The notes: generated from the letters alone by a model not told the origin. Positions 1 to 5,618 are shown, counted from the stretch's first letter. The stretch is DNA of 6,886 nucleotides from Flavobacterium psychrophilum (GCA_945878515.1 CAMCTL010000171.1:1-6886), one strand, 5' to 3'. Program-made: numbers and translations.

Positions 1-687
1 AGAGAAGATCCAAACACAGGAATGGCTGTTACAATAGATTTGGGCGAAGCAACAAATATTCATCCAACGGATAAACAAACTGTGGCGCAAAGAGTGGTGC
101 CAATTGCAAAATCATTAGTTTATGGCGAACAAATTACACACAAATCGCCCATTTATAAATCGCATACAGTACAAGGTGCCGATCTGTTCTTATCTTTCGA
201 TAATTTAGGTAGTGGACTAAAGGCAACAAAAGCCATCACAGAATTTGAAATCGCTGGTGCTGATAAGGTGTACAAGACAGCAACTGCTACTCTTTTGTCA
301 GATAATCGGATAAAAATTTCTAACGCAACAGTTGTCAATCCGGTACATGCGCGCTATGCATTTATCAATTTCCCAACCGTATCAATTTATACAACAGATG
401 CTTTATCCTTACCATTGTCGCCCTTTAGAACCGAAAGTTTTGTGAATTTGAAGACTATTGATTTTGACTCTAGCGCAACAATTTTAAAGGTTTATCCAAA
501 CCCAACAAAAGGAATCCTGCACATAGAAAAAGAATTAGAACCCAAAAAAATTGAAGTCTTCGATTTAACAGGCAAAGTTGTTTTTAAAAGTAAATTTGTA
601 AACAAAATTGATTTGTCCACTTTACCAAAAGGTGTTTATCTTGTTAAGACTGATTTAAAACAGGCCGTAAAAGTTGTAGTTGAATAG
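1..687 (+). CDS. Sialate O-acetylesterase, C-terminal part, with T9SS sorting domain (5' truncated)
   Basis: The frame is open from the first base, so the gene starts upstream of the window; the internal ATG at 22 is not its start. Residues 8-27 (GMAVTIDLGEATNIHPTDKQ) match the SGNH-type block of sialate (9-O-acetyl) esterases, and His21 fits the catalytic histidine of the conserved IHP motif. The segment around residues 116-145 (PVHARYAF, LPLSPFRTE) matches the family's usual C-terminus. Family members remove O-acetyl groups from sialic acids or other acetylated sugars. Residues about 162-228 form a type IX secretion C-terminal domain, with YPNP at 165-168, EVFDLTGK and LPKGVYLVK, ending in the typical short basic/hydrophobic strand. 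The protein is therefore probably exported across the outer membrane and kept at the surface or released. A strong terminator follows about 120 nt downstream. The family call is firm; the exact substrate is inferred. Confidence 0.9.
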   Translation, partial: REDPNTGMAVTIDLGEATNIHPTDKQTVAQRVVPIAKSLVYGEQITHKSPIYKSHTVQGADLFLSFDNLGSGLKATKAITEFEIAGADKVYKTATATLLSDNRIKISNATVVNPVHARYAFINFPTVSIYTTDALSLPLSPFRTESFVNLKTIDFDSSATILKVYPNPTKGILHIEKELEPKKIEVFDLTGKVVFKSKFVNKIDLSTLPKGVYLVKTDLKQAVKVVVE

Positions 688-807
688 CGCTGAAATGTTC
701 AGTTGATTAAAATTGCAGCTTCGCTAGCAAGTGTTCTTTATAACAAATATTGAGGTGTTTTGGATCGTGTAGAATTTCAATAGCTAGTTATTCTAGTTAT
801 GAGTAAA

Positions 808-845
808 CAAAAAAACAGGCAAATTTTGCCTGTTTTTTTTGTTTT
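808..845. terminator. Intrinsic terminator, near-symmetric and probably bidirectional
   Basis: The core stem CAGGC/GCCTG (816-820 with 828-832) is extended by AA/TT inside and by a long A-tract/T-tract pair outside (A at 809-815, T at 833-840). The same structure and U-run form on either strand. On the plus strand it ends the esterase gene; on the minus strand it would stop transcripts leaving the 142-aa/420-aa pair about 110 nt after its stop codon. Confidence 0.85.
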
Positions 846-864
846 ATAAAGCAATCCTTTGAAG

Positions 865-954
865 TTATTTTTGCGCGCTCCAGCCTGTGGGGATTGGCTT
901 TTTTTGAGTTCTATTGCCTGATTCACTTTGTGGGCCTGCAAATCCGCGGTCTGG
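865..954 (-). other. GC-richer island with an orphan 29-codon minus-strand frame
   Basis: Directly after the TAA of the 420-aa gene (957-955), and in the same frame, the minus strand stays open for 29 codons. It reads PDRGFAGPQS at its start and PTGWSAQK at its end, then TAA at 867-865. Base composition is visibly richer in G and C than on either side. The ends also form an imperfect inverted repeat (CCAG at 880 with CTGG at 954; GGATT at 891 with AATCC at 945). It could be the 3' stub of an older gene cut by the incoming 955-2760 segment, or a REP-like intergenic palindrome whose open frame is chance. No family was recognised. Confidence 0.3.
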
Positions 955-2217
955 TTAAATTTCAGAAGTAATTAATTTTAATTTACCATCAATCATTTTT
1001 CCAATACCTTTAATTTCAACAGGTTTTCCCTCGTCCATACTTTTTGTAAACGCAGTATTTTCATAGTTAGTTCTACCTTTAGCGTGGATAATTATTTTTG
1101 AAACAGCTCCATCTTCATCAACATAAAAAGCAGATCCTTTTCCAGTAATTGTACTGAAATTATAAACTTGGACCTTATAATTTTTAGGATTTTCATCAAT
1201 TAATATTTGTGCTTCTGCATTGTATTTGTTTACGTCAAACAATTTACTTTTTACTGAATCTATAAAGTCATTATCAATAATACCAAAAGGAATTTCATCT
1301 CCTGAAGTTGAAACATTTTCAAATTTTAAACTCTCAAAATTTCCGTCGTATTCTATACTTTCTAGTTGTTTAGCTGAGTAATTAATTAAATCAATTAATT
1401 TTTGTTCGACTCCACCTTCAGGCACAACGAACCTTTCTGAATAAATTATTTCTAATTGATTTTCTAACTCTTTAAAATCATCTGAATCAACTACCTCTGT
1501 TTTGAAAACATTTAGTTGTTCTTTTGGAAGCTGGTTGAAAAAATATTTAAAATAACTATTTAAAAAGCCATTAATCTTATCATTTGAAACATCTAGCAAT
1601 CCAATTTGGTTTGGCTCAGAAATTTCTATTTTGAAATTGATTTTAAAACTTCCTGCTTTTAAGGCTTCAACATAAATTTGATTACCTAAATTAAAGTCAT
1701 GCAAAAATGTTGTAGAAGATTTTAGAAAATCAGAAAAGTGAGTACTTACATTTGATAAATCTTCAGCTTTCGCTTTATGTAAATCTGCTAAACCACCAAT
1801 CATACTTAAAGAATATGAAAATGTTGGTTCATAAATAAAGTCCGGACAAAATGAGTTTTCCAATGGTAAAAACTCTGATGGAATTTCATCTATTGAAACT
1901 ATATTGCTATCTATTTCATTCATGGAATAATCAACATCTACAAGAAACAAACTTTCGTTTGCATCAAGTATTTTTCTGAAAGATATTTTTTTATTCATGA
2001 AATCTGCATATTGTTCTTCTGTCGTCAAGACATGCAAATATCTTAAGAAACCAACGTCATCATCTTCAAACATTATGCAGCATAATAATCTGTTTGAATA
2101 AAGATTTGTTCCTGTAAAAATCAAATCATTATCTCCGTCATTAAACAACACAAATCTGTTACTAACAATTTTGTGAAAGTCTTTTATAAGAGTTTTATGT
2201 TTTTGAATCTTAAACAT
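955..2217 (-). CDS. 420-aa cytosolic protein of unknown function, DUF6575-like N-terminus
   Basis: There is no signal peptide or membrane helix, and the protein is acidic. Residues about 25-115 follow the DUF6575-type pattern as I know it: a short strand with DGDNDLIFTG, a strand facing it (RLLCCIMFEDDD), a segment like YLHVLTTEEQYADFMNKK, then FRKILDANESLFLVDVD. A middle section around residues 160-240 contains YVEALKAGSFKINFKIEIS, also reminiscent of that family. The last 95 residues look like a separate small beta-rich domain, with GKGSAFYVDEDG near 359-370 and VEIKGIGKMIDGKLKLI at the end. The ATG at 2217 overlaps the upstream gene's stop by 8 nt, so translation is probably coupled and the two products probably act together. 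No catalytic motif is visible. The DUF6575 link is by pattern memory and uncertain; a role in accessory or defence functions would be inference from context only. Confidence 0.75.
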   Translation of the reverse strand: MFKIQKHKTLIKDFHKIVSNRFVLFNDGDNDLIFTGTNLYSNRLLCCIMFEDDDVGFLRYLHVLTTEEQYADFMNKKISFRKILDANESLFLVDVDYSMNEIDSNIVSIDEIPSEFLPLENSFCPDFIYEPTFSYSLSMIGGLADLHKAKAEDLSNVSTHFSDFLKSSTTFLHDFNLGNQIYVEALKAGSFKINFKIEISEPNQIGLLDVSNDKINGFLNSYFKYFFNQLPKEQLNVFKTEVVDSDDFKELENQLEIIYSERFVVPEGGVEQKLIDLINYSAKQLESIEYDGNFESLKFENVSTSGDEIPFGIIDNDFIDSVKSKLFDVNKYNAEAQILIDENPKNYKVQVYNFSTITGKGSAFYVDEDGAVSKIIIHAKGRTNYENTAFTKSMDEGKPVEIKGIGKMIDGKLKLITSEI

Positions 2218-2638
2218 CAGCTAGAGGAATTGTCTTGATTAGATTGACTTTGTCAATTGTAAAATCATCACTTTTATAAAAATCGTAATGCAAAGGATTT
2301 ATTTCTATAGGTGTAGATTTCACAACACCGCTGTTTTCATTCAAAGTGATAATTGCACAAAAAGGCTTATAACTTGGAGAAAATGGAAATAATTTTTTGT
2401 AGACTTCTATCGTACTTTCTAAATCTTCTGTGCTGTTAACGATAGTTAGTGATTGTCCTTTTAGAGAACATATTTCTTCACATTCTGTGGAAGTTTTTCC
2501 TTTTTCCCAATATGTTTTAAAATCATTTTCTCTAATATTTTGCTTATTCATTTTCAAAGCAAAATGCGAGGTATTATCAATTAACCCCTCTTTTGTACAG
2601 TTACAGTTTGTATCAATATTTAATGTATTAAATTCCAT
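2210..2638 (-). CDS. 142-aa protein of unknown function, first gene of a coupled pair
   Basis: I do not recognise a named family. The protein is soluble, with no signal peptide or membrane segment. It has five cysteines (C12, C14, C53, C57, C94). The CNC pair near the N-terminus and the CEEIC pair at 53-57 could bind metal, but this is not a known motif. The patterns HFALKMN (25-31), NDFKTYWEKG (38-47), LFPFSPSYKPFCAIITL (83-99) and NPLHYDFYKSDDF (114-126) look like conserved blocks of a compact alpha/beta domain. The ATG at 2638 has no Shine-Dalgarno-like sequence, as usual in Bacteroidota. The reading frame ends inside the start of the 420-aa gene (8-nt overlap), which indicates one transcript and a joint role. 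The gene is likely real because the overlap is tight, codon use is uniform, and there is no competing frame on this strand. Confidence 0.75.
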   Translation of the reverse strand: MEFNTLNIDTNCNCTKEGLIDNTSHFALKMNKQNIRENDFKTYWEKGKTSTECEEICSLKGQSLTIVNSTEDLESTIEVYKKLFPFSPSYKPFCAIITLNENSGVVKSTPIEINPLHYDFYKSDDFTIDKVNLIKTIPLADV

Positions 2639-2849
2639 TCAATAATATTAATTTGTGGCTAATGTATAATAGTTTTTCAATAAATCACTTAAAGTTTTTA
2701 TAATTATGCTTAACATTTTCCAAGTTTCTATTTTGCTACGATTTTCGGTATAATTACGCCAAACGTTAGACTATGAAAAAACCTCACAATCCTTCCACCA
2801 ATTATACTAAGATACTTGTAAGAAAAACCAACGTTTTGCATATTTTACA
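2639..2849. other. Intergenic stretch ahead of the IS relic
   Basis: No gene is visible. It is strongly AT-rich and must contain the promoter of the minus-strand 142-aa/420-aa pair. A sequence TACATTAG, about 25-30 nt upstream of the 2638 start on the minus strand, resembles the Bacteroidota -7 box (TAnnTTTG) but lacks a well-spaced TTG partner, so I do not annotate a promoter. It also holds GTTAGAC at 2765-2771, just after CCAAAC, and the 13-bp repeat at 2828-2840. Confidence 0.5.
2828..2840 (+). repeat. 13-bp direct repeat CCAACGTTTTGCA, copy 1
   Basis: This is identical to positions 4300-4312, where the same 13 bp begin the long hairpin element after the 260-aa/80-aa operon. Here the sequence leaves the shared pattern right after TTTTGCA, and the IS1182-type relic starts 10 nt later. 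It may be the left stub of another copy of the hairpin element that was interrupted or eroded. Confidence 0.6.
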
Positions 2850-3086
2850 ATGCAACACATCTAAGGAATTTCTAAACATCAGCTGCAAGTAGTCAGCTTA
2901 GATGACACCTTCAGTCAAGACAATCCGGTGCGGTTTATCGATGCTTTTGTCAACAGTATCAACCTAGAGCAAATAGGATTTAAGGAGCGAGGAAACACTA
3001 AAAAAACGACACTGAAATTACTCCAGAAAAAACAGGCTCACTTGCCTCTTGAAAATCTTCTTAAATTCTTTTCGATAACTCCATAG
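2850..3086 (+). pseudogene. IS1182-family transposase, decayed N-terminal fragment
   Basis: From the ATG at 2850 the frame reads MQHI, a TAA stop at 2862-2864, then GISKHQLQVVSLDDTFSQ and DNPVRFIDAFVNSINLEQIGF. This is the recognisable N-terminal region of IS1182-type DDE transposases from Bacteroidota, where an RNQLQ-type motif is followed by an acidic segment and NPVRFIDAFV. The stop at codon 5 sits where relatives have Gln, so a CAA-to-TAA change fits. After residue 45 (about 2984) the frame stays open to TAG at 3084-3086, but the sequence (KERGNTKKTTLKLLQKKQ) no longer resembles the expected continuation. The rest of the roughly 450-500-aa enzyme and its DDE residues are absent. This is a dead relic that records a past insertion. 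Confidence 0.75.
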
Positions 3087-3171
3087 TGTTGACGCTAACG
3101 TAATCGGTTCCGTTCAACACGGGTTTTATTGTTAGTGCTACACACCCAATGAAACCCATGCTGTTAACAGC
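3086..3171 (+). repeat. Hairpin boundary element B (upstream of the 260-aa/80-aa operon)
   Basis: Two overlapping inverted repeats lie here. GTGTTG at 3086-3091 pairs with CAACAC at 3115-3120, with inner AACG/CGTT (3097-3100 with 3111-3114). A 14-bp pair at 3118-3131 and 3147-3160 (CACGGGTTTTATTG with CAATGAAACCCATG) has only two non-Watson-Crick positions and a 15-nt loop. A perfect 12-bp palindrome, GCTGTTAACAGC, follows at 3160-3171. The left side (CGTT, CAAC, ACACG, GGTTT) and right end (TGCTGTTA) resemble the element at 4300-4435, suggesting one family of sites in the same orientation. Confidence 0.6.
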
Positions 3172-3246
3172 AGTGTTAATGAAGATTTTTAATTATTTTT
3201 TTTTAATGAGGATTTGTATTAAATTGCGTGATGAAATATTCTAAAT

Positions 3247-4029
3247 ATGAGGAAGTGGTTTTTTTACGTTTCTGCCTTTTTGATTTTTGTGGCATATATT
3301 ATCGGTACTATGCATCCCCTCAAATATTTGGAGTTTGAATATGATAAGACGCCTGTTAGTCGAGTGGAGATAATTAAGGTATGGATATCGGTAATTGCAG
3401 CATTTTTAACTTTATGCGCAGTAACAGTTGCATTGTTTAAAGAAAAAATTTTGGGTATCTTTAGTAAGCCAAAATTAGTCATAGAGATGCCAACTGATAA
3501 GCCAAATAAGGAAGTGATTTCTGATCAAATGCAAGTCGCAAAAAATGAGGTTCTAGAGGCTACTAAGCATATTTCTAGATTAGTAATTAAGAATATCGGC
3601 AATACTGTTGCTACTGACGTCGCTATAACTCTCGAAAAACTTGATTATAAAGAATTGAATGCTAACGATATTGTTTTACAATATGAGCCACCCGGCGAAT
3701 CATTACAGTGGAACAATAATCAAGATAAGGTTAATATAATGCCAAATGGTGATAAGCTTATTAATATAGTTGAGATATTTGCACCAAAAATAACATCCAC
3801 TCCAGACGGTAAGGCAGAAGTCGAATCAGGCGCGGAATTAATTGTTGGCAATTTTAATGGATGCGATAAACGCACAAAAGCTGGAGTTTGGACTGCAACA
3901 TTTGTTTTACATGCGCAAAATCATAAACACATGACATTTACAGTCGGTATTGAATGGCAAGGAAAATGGAAAGGTAGATTGACAGACTTTGTTGGAGGAT
4001 ATACGTATAAGTTAATTGAAAATAAATAA
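3247..4029 (+). CDS. 260-aa protein with two N-terminal membrane helices, unknown function
   Basis: Residues about 4-22 (WFFYVSAFLIFVAYIIGTM) and 44-64 (KVWISVIAAFLTLCAVTVALF) are clear membrane helices joined by a short polar loop. The first is preceded by Arg2-Lys3, which favours an N-in hairpin with the rest in the cytoplasm. The remaining 195 residues are soluble and strand-rich: KPKLVIEM (74-81), then ISRLVIKNIGNTVATDVAITLEKL, reading like an immunoglobulin-type beta sandwich, and a late strand pair FTVGIEWQGKWKG (231-243). There is no catalytic motif. The TAA stop is followed at once by the ATG of the 80-aa gene, so they form an operon and probably one functional unit. The start at 3247 is chosen because it sits right before the first helix; no Shine-Dalgarno sequence is seen. 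The layout resembles small membrane-anchored sensors or effectors in accessory islands, but that is inference. Confidence 0.8.
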   Translation: MRKWFFYVSAFLIFVAYIIGTMHPLKYLEFEYDKTPVSRVEIIKVWISVIAAFLTLCAVTVALFKEKILGIFSKPKLVIEMPTDKPNKEVISDQMQVAKNEVLEATKHISRLVIKNIGNTVATDVAITLEKLDYKELNANDIVLQYEPPGESLQWNNNQDKVNIMPNGDKLINIVEIFAPKITSTPDGKAEVESGAELIVGNFNGCDKRTKAGVWTATFVLHAQNHKHMTFTVGIEWQGKWKGRLTDFVGGYTYKLIENK

Positions 4030-4272
4030 ATGAATAAGCTATATTTTATACAGTACCTAGATATTGACGCTACACTAGATAGTAAAGTTAAGTCACTTGG
4101 AAAAAGTATGCAAATTGGTAAAGGTTGGGTTGTCCAGTCAACTTTAGATGCTCGAGCTATTCATACTTTTTTAACACAGCACAATCCTTCAATAACAATT
4201 GTAATTTTTGGACTTGATAAAAGCAATTATTATGGTCGTTCTGCAAAAGAACTTTGGGATTTCTTCAAATGA
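4030..4272 (+). CDS. 80-aa protein, possible Cas2/SinR-like ferredoxin fold
   Basis: The predicted order of elements is beta-alpha-beta-beta-alpha-beta. KLYFIQYLDI (3-12) is strand 1, LDSKVKSLGK is helix 1, GKGWVVQSTL (30-39) is a strand with a central Trp, DARAIHTFLTQH (40-51) is helix 2, and ITIVIFGLD (55-63) is the final strand, followed by a short tail ending LWDFFK. This spacing, including a W-V-V strand, an A/S-x-x-I-x-x-x-L helix and a closing I/V-rich strand, is like the SinR-type and Cas2/VapD-type small proteins. Some of these are nucleases or toxin-antitoxin components, others are inactive. An acidic residue follows strand 1 (Asp11), but activity cannot be judged. The start codon directly abuts the stop of the 260-aa membrane protein gene, which points to coupled translation. 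The fold is an inference from pattern only. Confidence 0.7.
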   Translation: MNKLYFIQYLDIDATLDSKVKSLGKSMQIGKGWVVQSTLDARAIHTFLTQHNPSITIVIFGLDKSNYYGRSAKELWDFFK

Positions 4273-4299
4273 TTCTTAGTTCACGTGAAAACATTACTT

Positions 4300-4435
4300 C
4301 CAACGTTTTGCAACTACACGAGGTTTGGGAAAAAGTACGCCTTAATTTTCGGTTAAAGACTGAAATTTCCAGGTACAAAACCAACTTTAAATTAAGCTTA
4401 AAACCCAAATCTCGTGTAACTGCTGTTAGCCGTTC
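4300..4435 (+). repeat. Hairpin boundary element C (after the 260-aa/80-aa operon)
   Basis: This is a long imperfect hairpin. The outer arms at 4315-4329 and 4404-4418 (TACACGAGGTTTGGG with CCCAAATCTCGTGTA) pair over 15 bp, with a single G-T position. Inside, CTTAATTT at 4341-4348 pairs perfectly with AAATTAAG at 4389-4396, and GGTT (4351) can pair with AACC (4379). Outside, AACG (4302) faces CGTT (4431). The left end CCAACGTTTTGCA repeats at 2828, and the right end TGCTGTTA repeats in element B at 3159. The extended hairpin with spaced boxes and a terminal GTTAGCC (4425-4431) is reminiscent of integron attC sites, though the R-box consensus (RYYYAAC/GTTRRRY) is met only loosely. It could also act as a transcription end for the operon. 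Confidence 0.65.
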
Positions 4436-4444
4436 GGTTTTTTA

Positions 4445-4984
4445 TTAATCATTTTCTAAAAATATTTCCCAATATTCGACATCCATTCCTTTATTCTCTT
4501 CTTTTGCTTTATATAAAAACATTTCTAATTCTGTTTCTGAAATTGGATTTTTTTCAATTTGAACAGGATTTTCTCTTTTAATTGACAATTGCTTTAAAGC
4601 ATTTAATATTTGACTGAAATTTTCAATTGAAATTGCTATGTAATTTTCTGCCCATTGTCCAGTTCCGTGTTCAGCAATAAAAACTGGCAAGTTTTGATTT
4701 TCAATATCAACAAAAATTGGATCATCCATATTATCAGTTGCAATTACAACCCAATTCTTTTTCCAATCTCCGTTTTTGTTACCAGTTAAAGACTTTCCAT
4801 TTTCGGATACGCTATATCCAATTTGTTCTTTTTCTATATTTTCTAATTTGAATATATTTATTTCACCATAACCTAAAGAAATATCTTCTGCTTTTGATAT
4901 AAAATTCTTGAAGTTTTCATTCTCAAATAATGCATTAAAATTGGGCTTTTCGTTACCATTAAATAGTTTACTAAAAATACTCAT
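4445..4984 (-). CDS. SUKH-family (SMI1/KNR4) protein, probable orphan immunity protein
   Basis: The 179-aa length fits single-domain SUKH proteins. Diagnostic features are the strand NWVVIATDNMDDPIFVDI (77-94, with the DDPIF turn), then LPVFIAEHGTGQW (99-111, with the conserved HGxGxW) and IAISIENFSQILNAL (116-130), the family's closing helix. Bacterial SUKH proteins are mostly immunity proteins that neutralise contact-dependent or secreted polymorphic nuclease toxins. A minority have other roles. No toxin gene is next to it: upstream on the minus strand is non-coding repeat DNA, downstream is hairpin element C. The N-terminal MSIFSKLFNGNEKP is a short amphipathic lead, not a signal peptide. 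The gene runs opposite to the preceding operon and is flanked by inward-facing GTTAGCC sequences (4425-4431 and 5040-5046), suggesting it moved as a unit. The family call is good; the immunity role is inferred. Confidence 0.8.
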   Translation of the reverse strand: MSIFSKLFNGNEKPNFNALFENENFKNFISKAEDISLGYGEINIFKLENIEKEQIGYSVSENGKSLTGNKNGDWKKNWVVIATDNMDDPIFVDIENQNLPVFIAEHGTGQWAENYIAISIENFSQILNALKQLSIKRENPVQIEKNPISETELEMFLYKAKEENKGMDVEYWEIFLEND

Positions 4985-5023
4985 TTTTTCTTCGTTTATA
5001 GTTTTGTTTTCTTTCGGTTTTCT

Positions 5024-5115
5024 GTCGCTCTAAACTGACGGCTAACTAGTATATAGGTCTGACAAAATCATACCTATCCACCCGATATTGGGTCGCTATG
5101 TCTGACAACAGTCAG
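5024..5115. repeat. Repeat-rich boundary D upstream of the SUKH gene
   Basis: Two imperfect direct repeats are seen: GTCGCTCTAAACTGAC at 5024-5039 and GTCGCTATGTCTGAC at 5092-5106. TCTGACAA also occurs twice (5058-5065, 5101-5108). Short inverted pairs lie between them: ATAGGT/ACCTAT (5053-5058, 5072-5077) and ACCC/GGGT (5080-5083, 5090-5093). A small CTGAC-AACA-GTCAG hairpin sits at 5102-5115. GGCTAAC at 5040-5046 is the reverse complement of GTTAGCC in element C. The segment likely also carries the minus-strand promoter of the SUKH gene, but no clear promoter boxes are visible. Confidence 0.55.
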
Positions 5116-5257
5116 TTTTTCTTTTCCAAATATATATAAAATTATCCCTAAAACCATCCATGATCTATATCCGTCGCTTTATTATTATTTTCTAAGACTT
5201 CAGCACCAGTGGAGTTGAATTTTCCATTTTACTTATATTAAAAAAAAAAGAAAATTC

Positions 5258-5334
5258 TTTGTGACAAAAAAATGATTTTGAAAATTTTGTCACAAAAACT
5301 GTGGCAAAATTTTCAGTTTGAAAAAAATGCCACA
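5258..5334. repeat. Tandem pair of related palindromes (TGTGRCAAAA half-sites)
   Basis: Palindrome 1 has perfect 12-bp arms, TTTGTGACAAAA (5258-5269) and TTTTGTCACAAA (5285-5296), with a 15-nt spacer. Palindrome 2 starts 4 nt later with TGTGGCA (5300-5306) and TGCCACA (5328-5334), plus a second TTTTC/GAAAA stem inside. All four arms are variants of one half-site, TGTGRCAaaa, in alternating directions. This could be a regulator-binding array, an eroded mobile-element end or a structured RNA; it lies in a region without genes. Confidence 0.65.
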
Positions 5335-5618
5335 AAATGCTGCAGCAATAATGACATCAAATCCAATCTGGCTCGTCTGCTACTTATACAGATATTTTCC
5401 CATAAAGGTATTCAAGTTATTTCTGTTTTAGTTATCCGGATTGCAAACGTCATGATTTGTCTTTAAATTCAAGTACGTACTCGCTGTAATCGAGCACCAG
5501 ATAATGTGGACAAACGGTCGCACGCGGGAAAATATATATTTGTATGAAACATCGCTTTTAAACTCTTGTACCATTGTGCTGCTACAGGTAATAAACAACA
5601 TGCAAAATAATACTACGC
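5335..5618. other. Intergenic stretch without recognisable genes
   Basis: No supported gene, RNA gene or terminator is seen. A 64-codon plus-strand frame (5272-5466) runs through the palindromes and shows no protein-like pattern. A short GC-richer patch at about 5485-5530 contrasts with its surroundings and may be the relic of a lost gene. No intrinsic terminator is visible just after the amine oxidase stop codon at 5619. Confidence 0.5.

Noticed and set aside
2430..2645. 71-aa plus-strand frame opposite the 142-aa gene
   Set aside because: It is antisense to a gene supported by coupling and has a Phe/Ser/Ile-rich shadow composition.
4254..4448. 64-aa plus-strand frame after the 80-aa gene
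   Set aside because: It overlaps the end of the 80-aa gene and runs straight through both arms of hairpin C. The translation is basic and shows no domain pattern.
2755..5050. Calling the region a true integron
   Set aside because: No integrase gene is in the window and the GTTAG-type ends only loosely meet the attC core consensus, so it is kept as a hypothesis in the findings.
5102..5120. Small CTGAC/GTCAG hairpin followed by five T, a possible plus-strand terminator
   Set aside because: The stem is only 5 bp, no plus-strand gene precedes it, and the bases are better explained as part of the direct repeats of boundary D.
2755..5334. CRISPR array
   Set aside because: The repeats are few, differ from one another, and do not alternate with equal-length spacers; no cas gene is present and the 80-aa protein is not a standard Cas2.
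5272..5466. 64-aa plus-strand frame in the intergenic region
   Set aside because: It starts inside the first palindrome. The faint likeness of its end (FSHKGIQV) to an AraC-type helix is too weak to support a gene relic.
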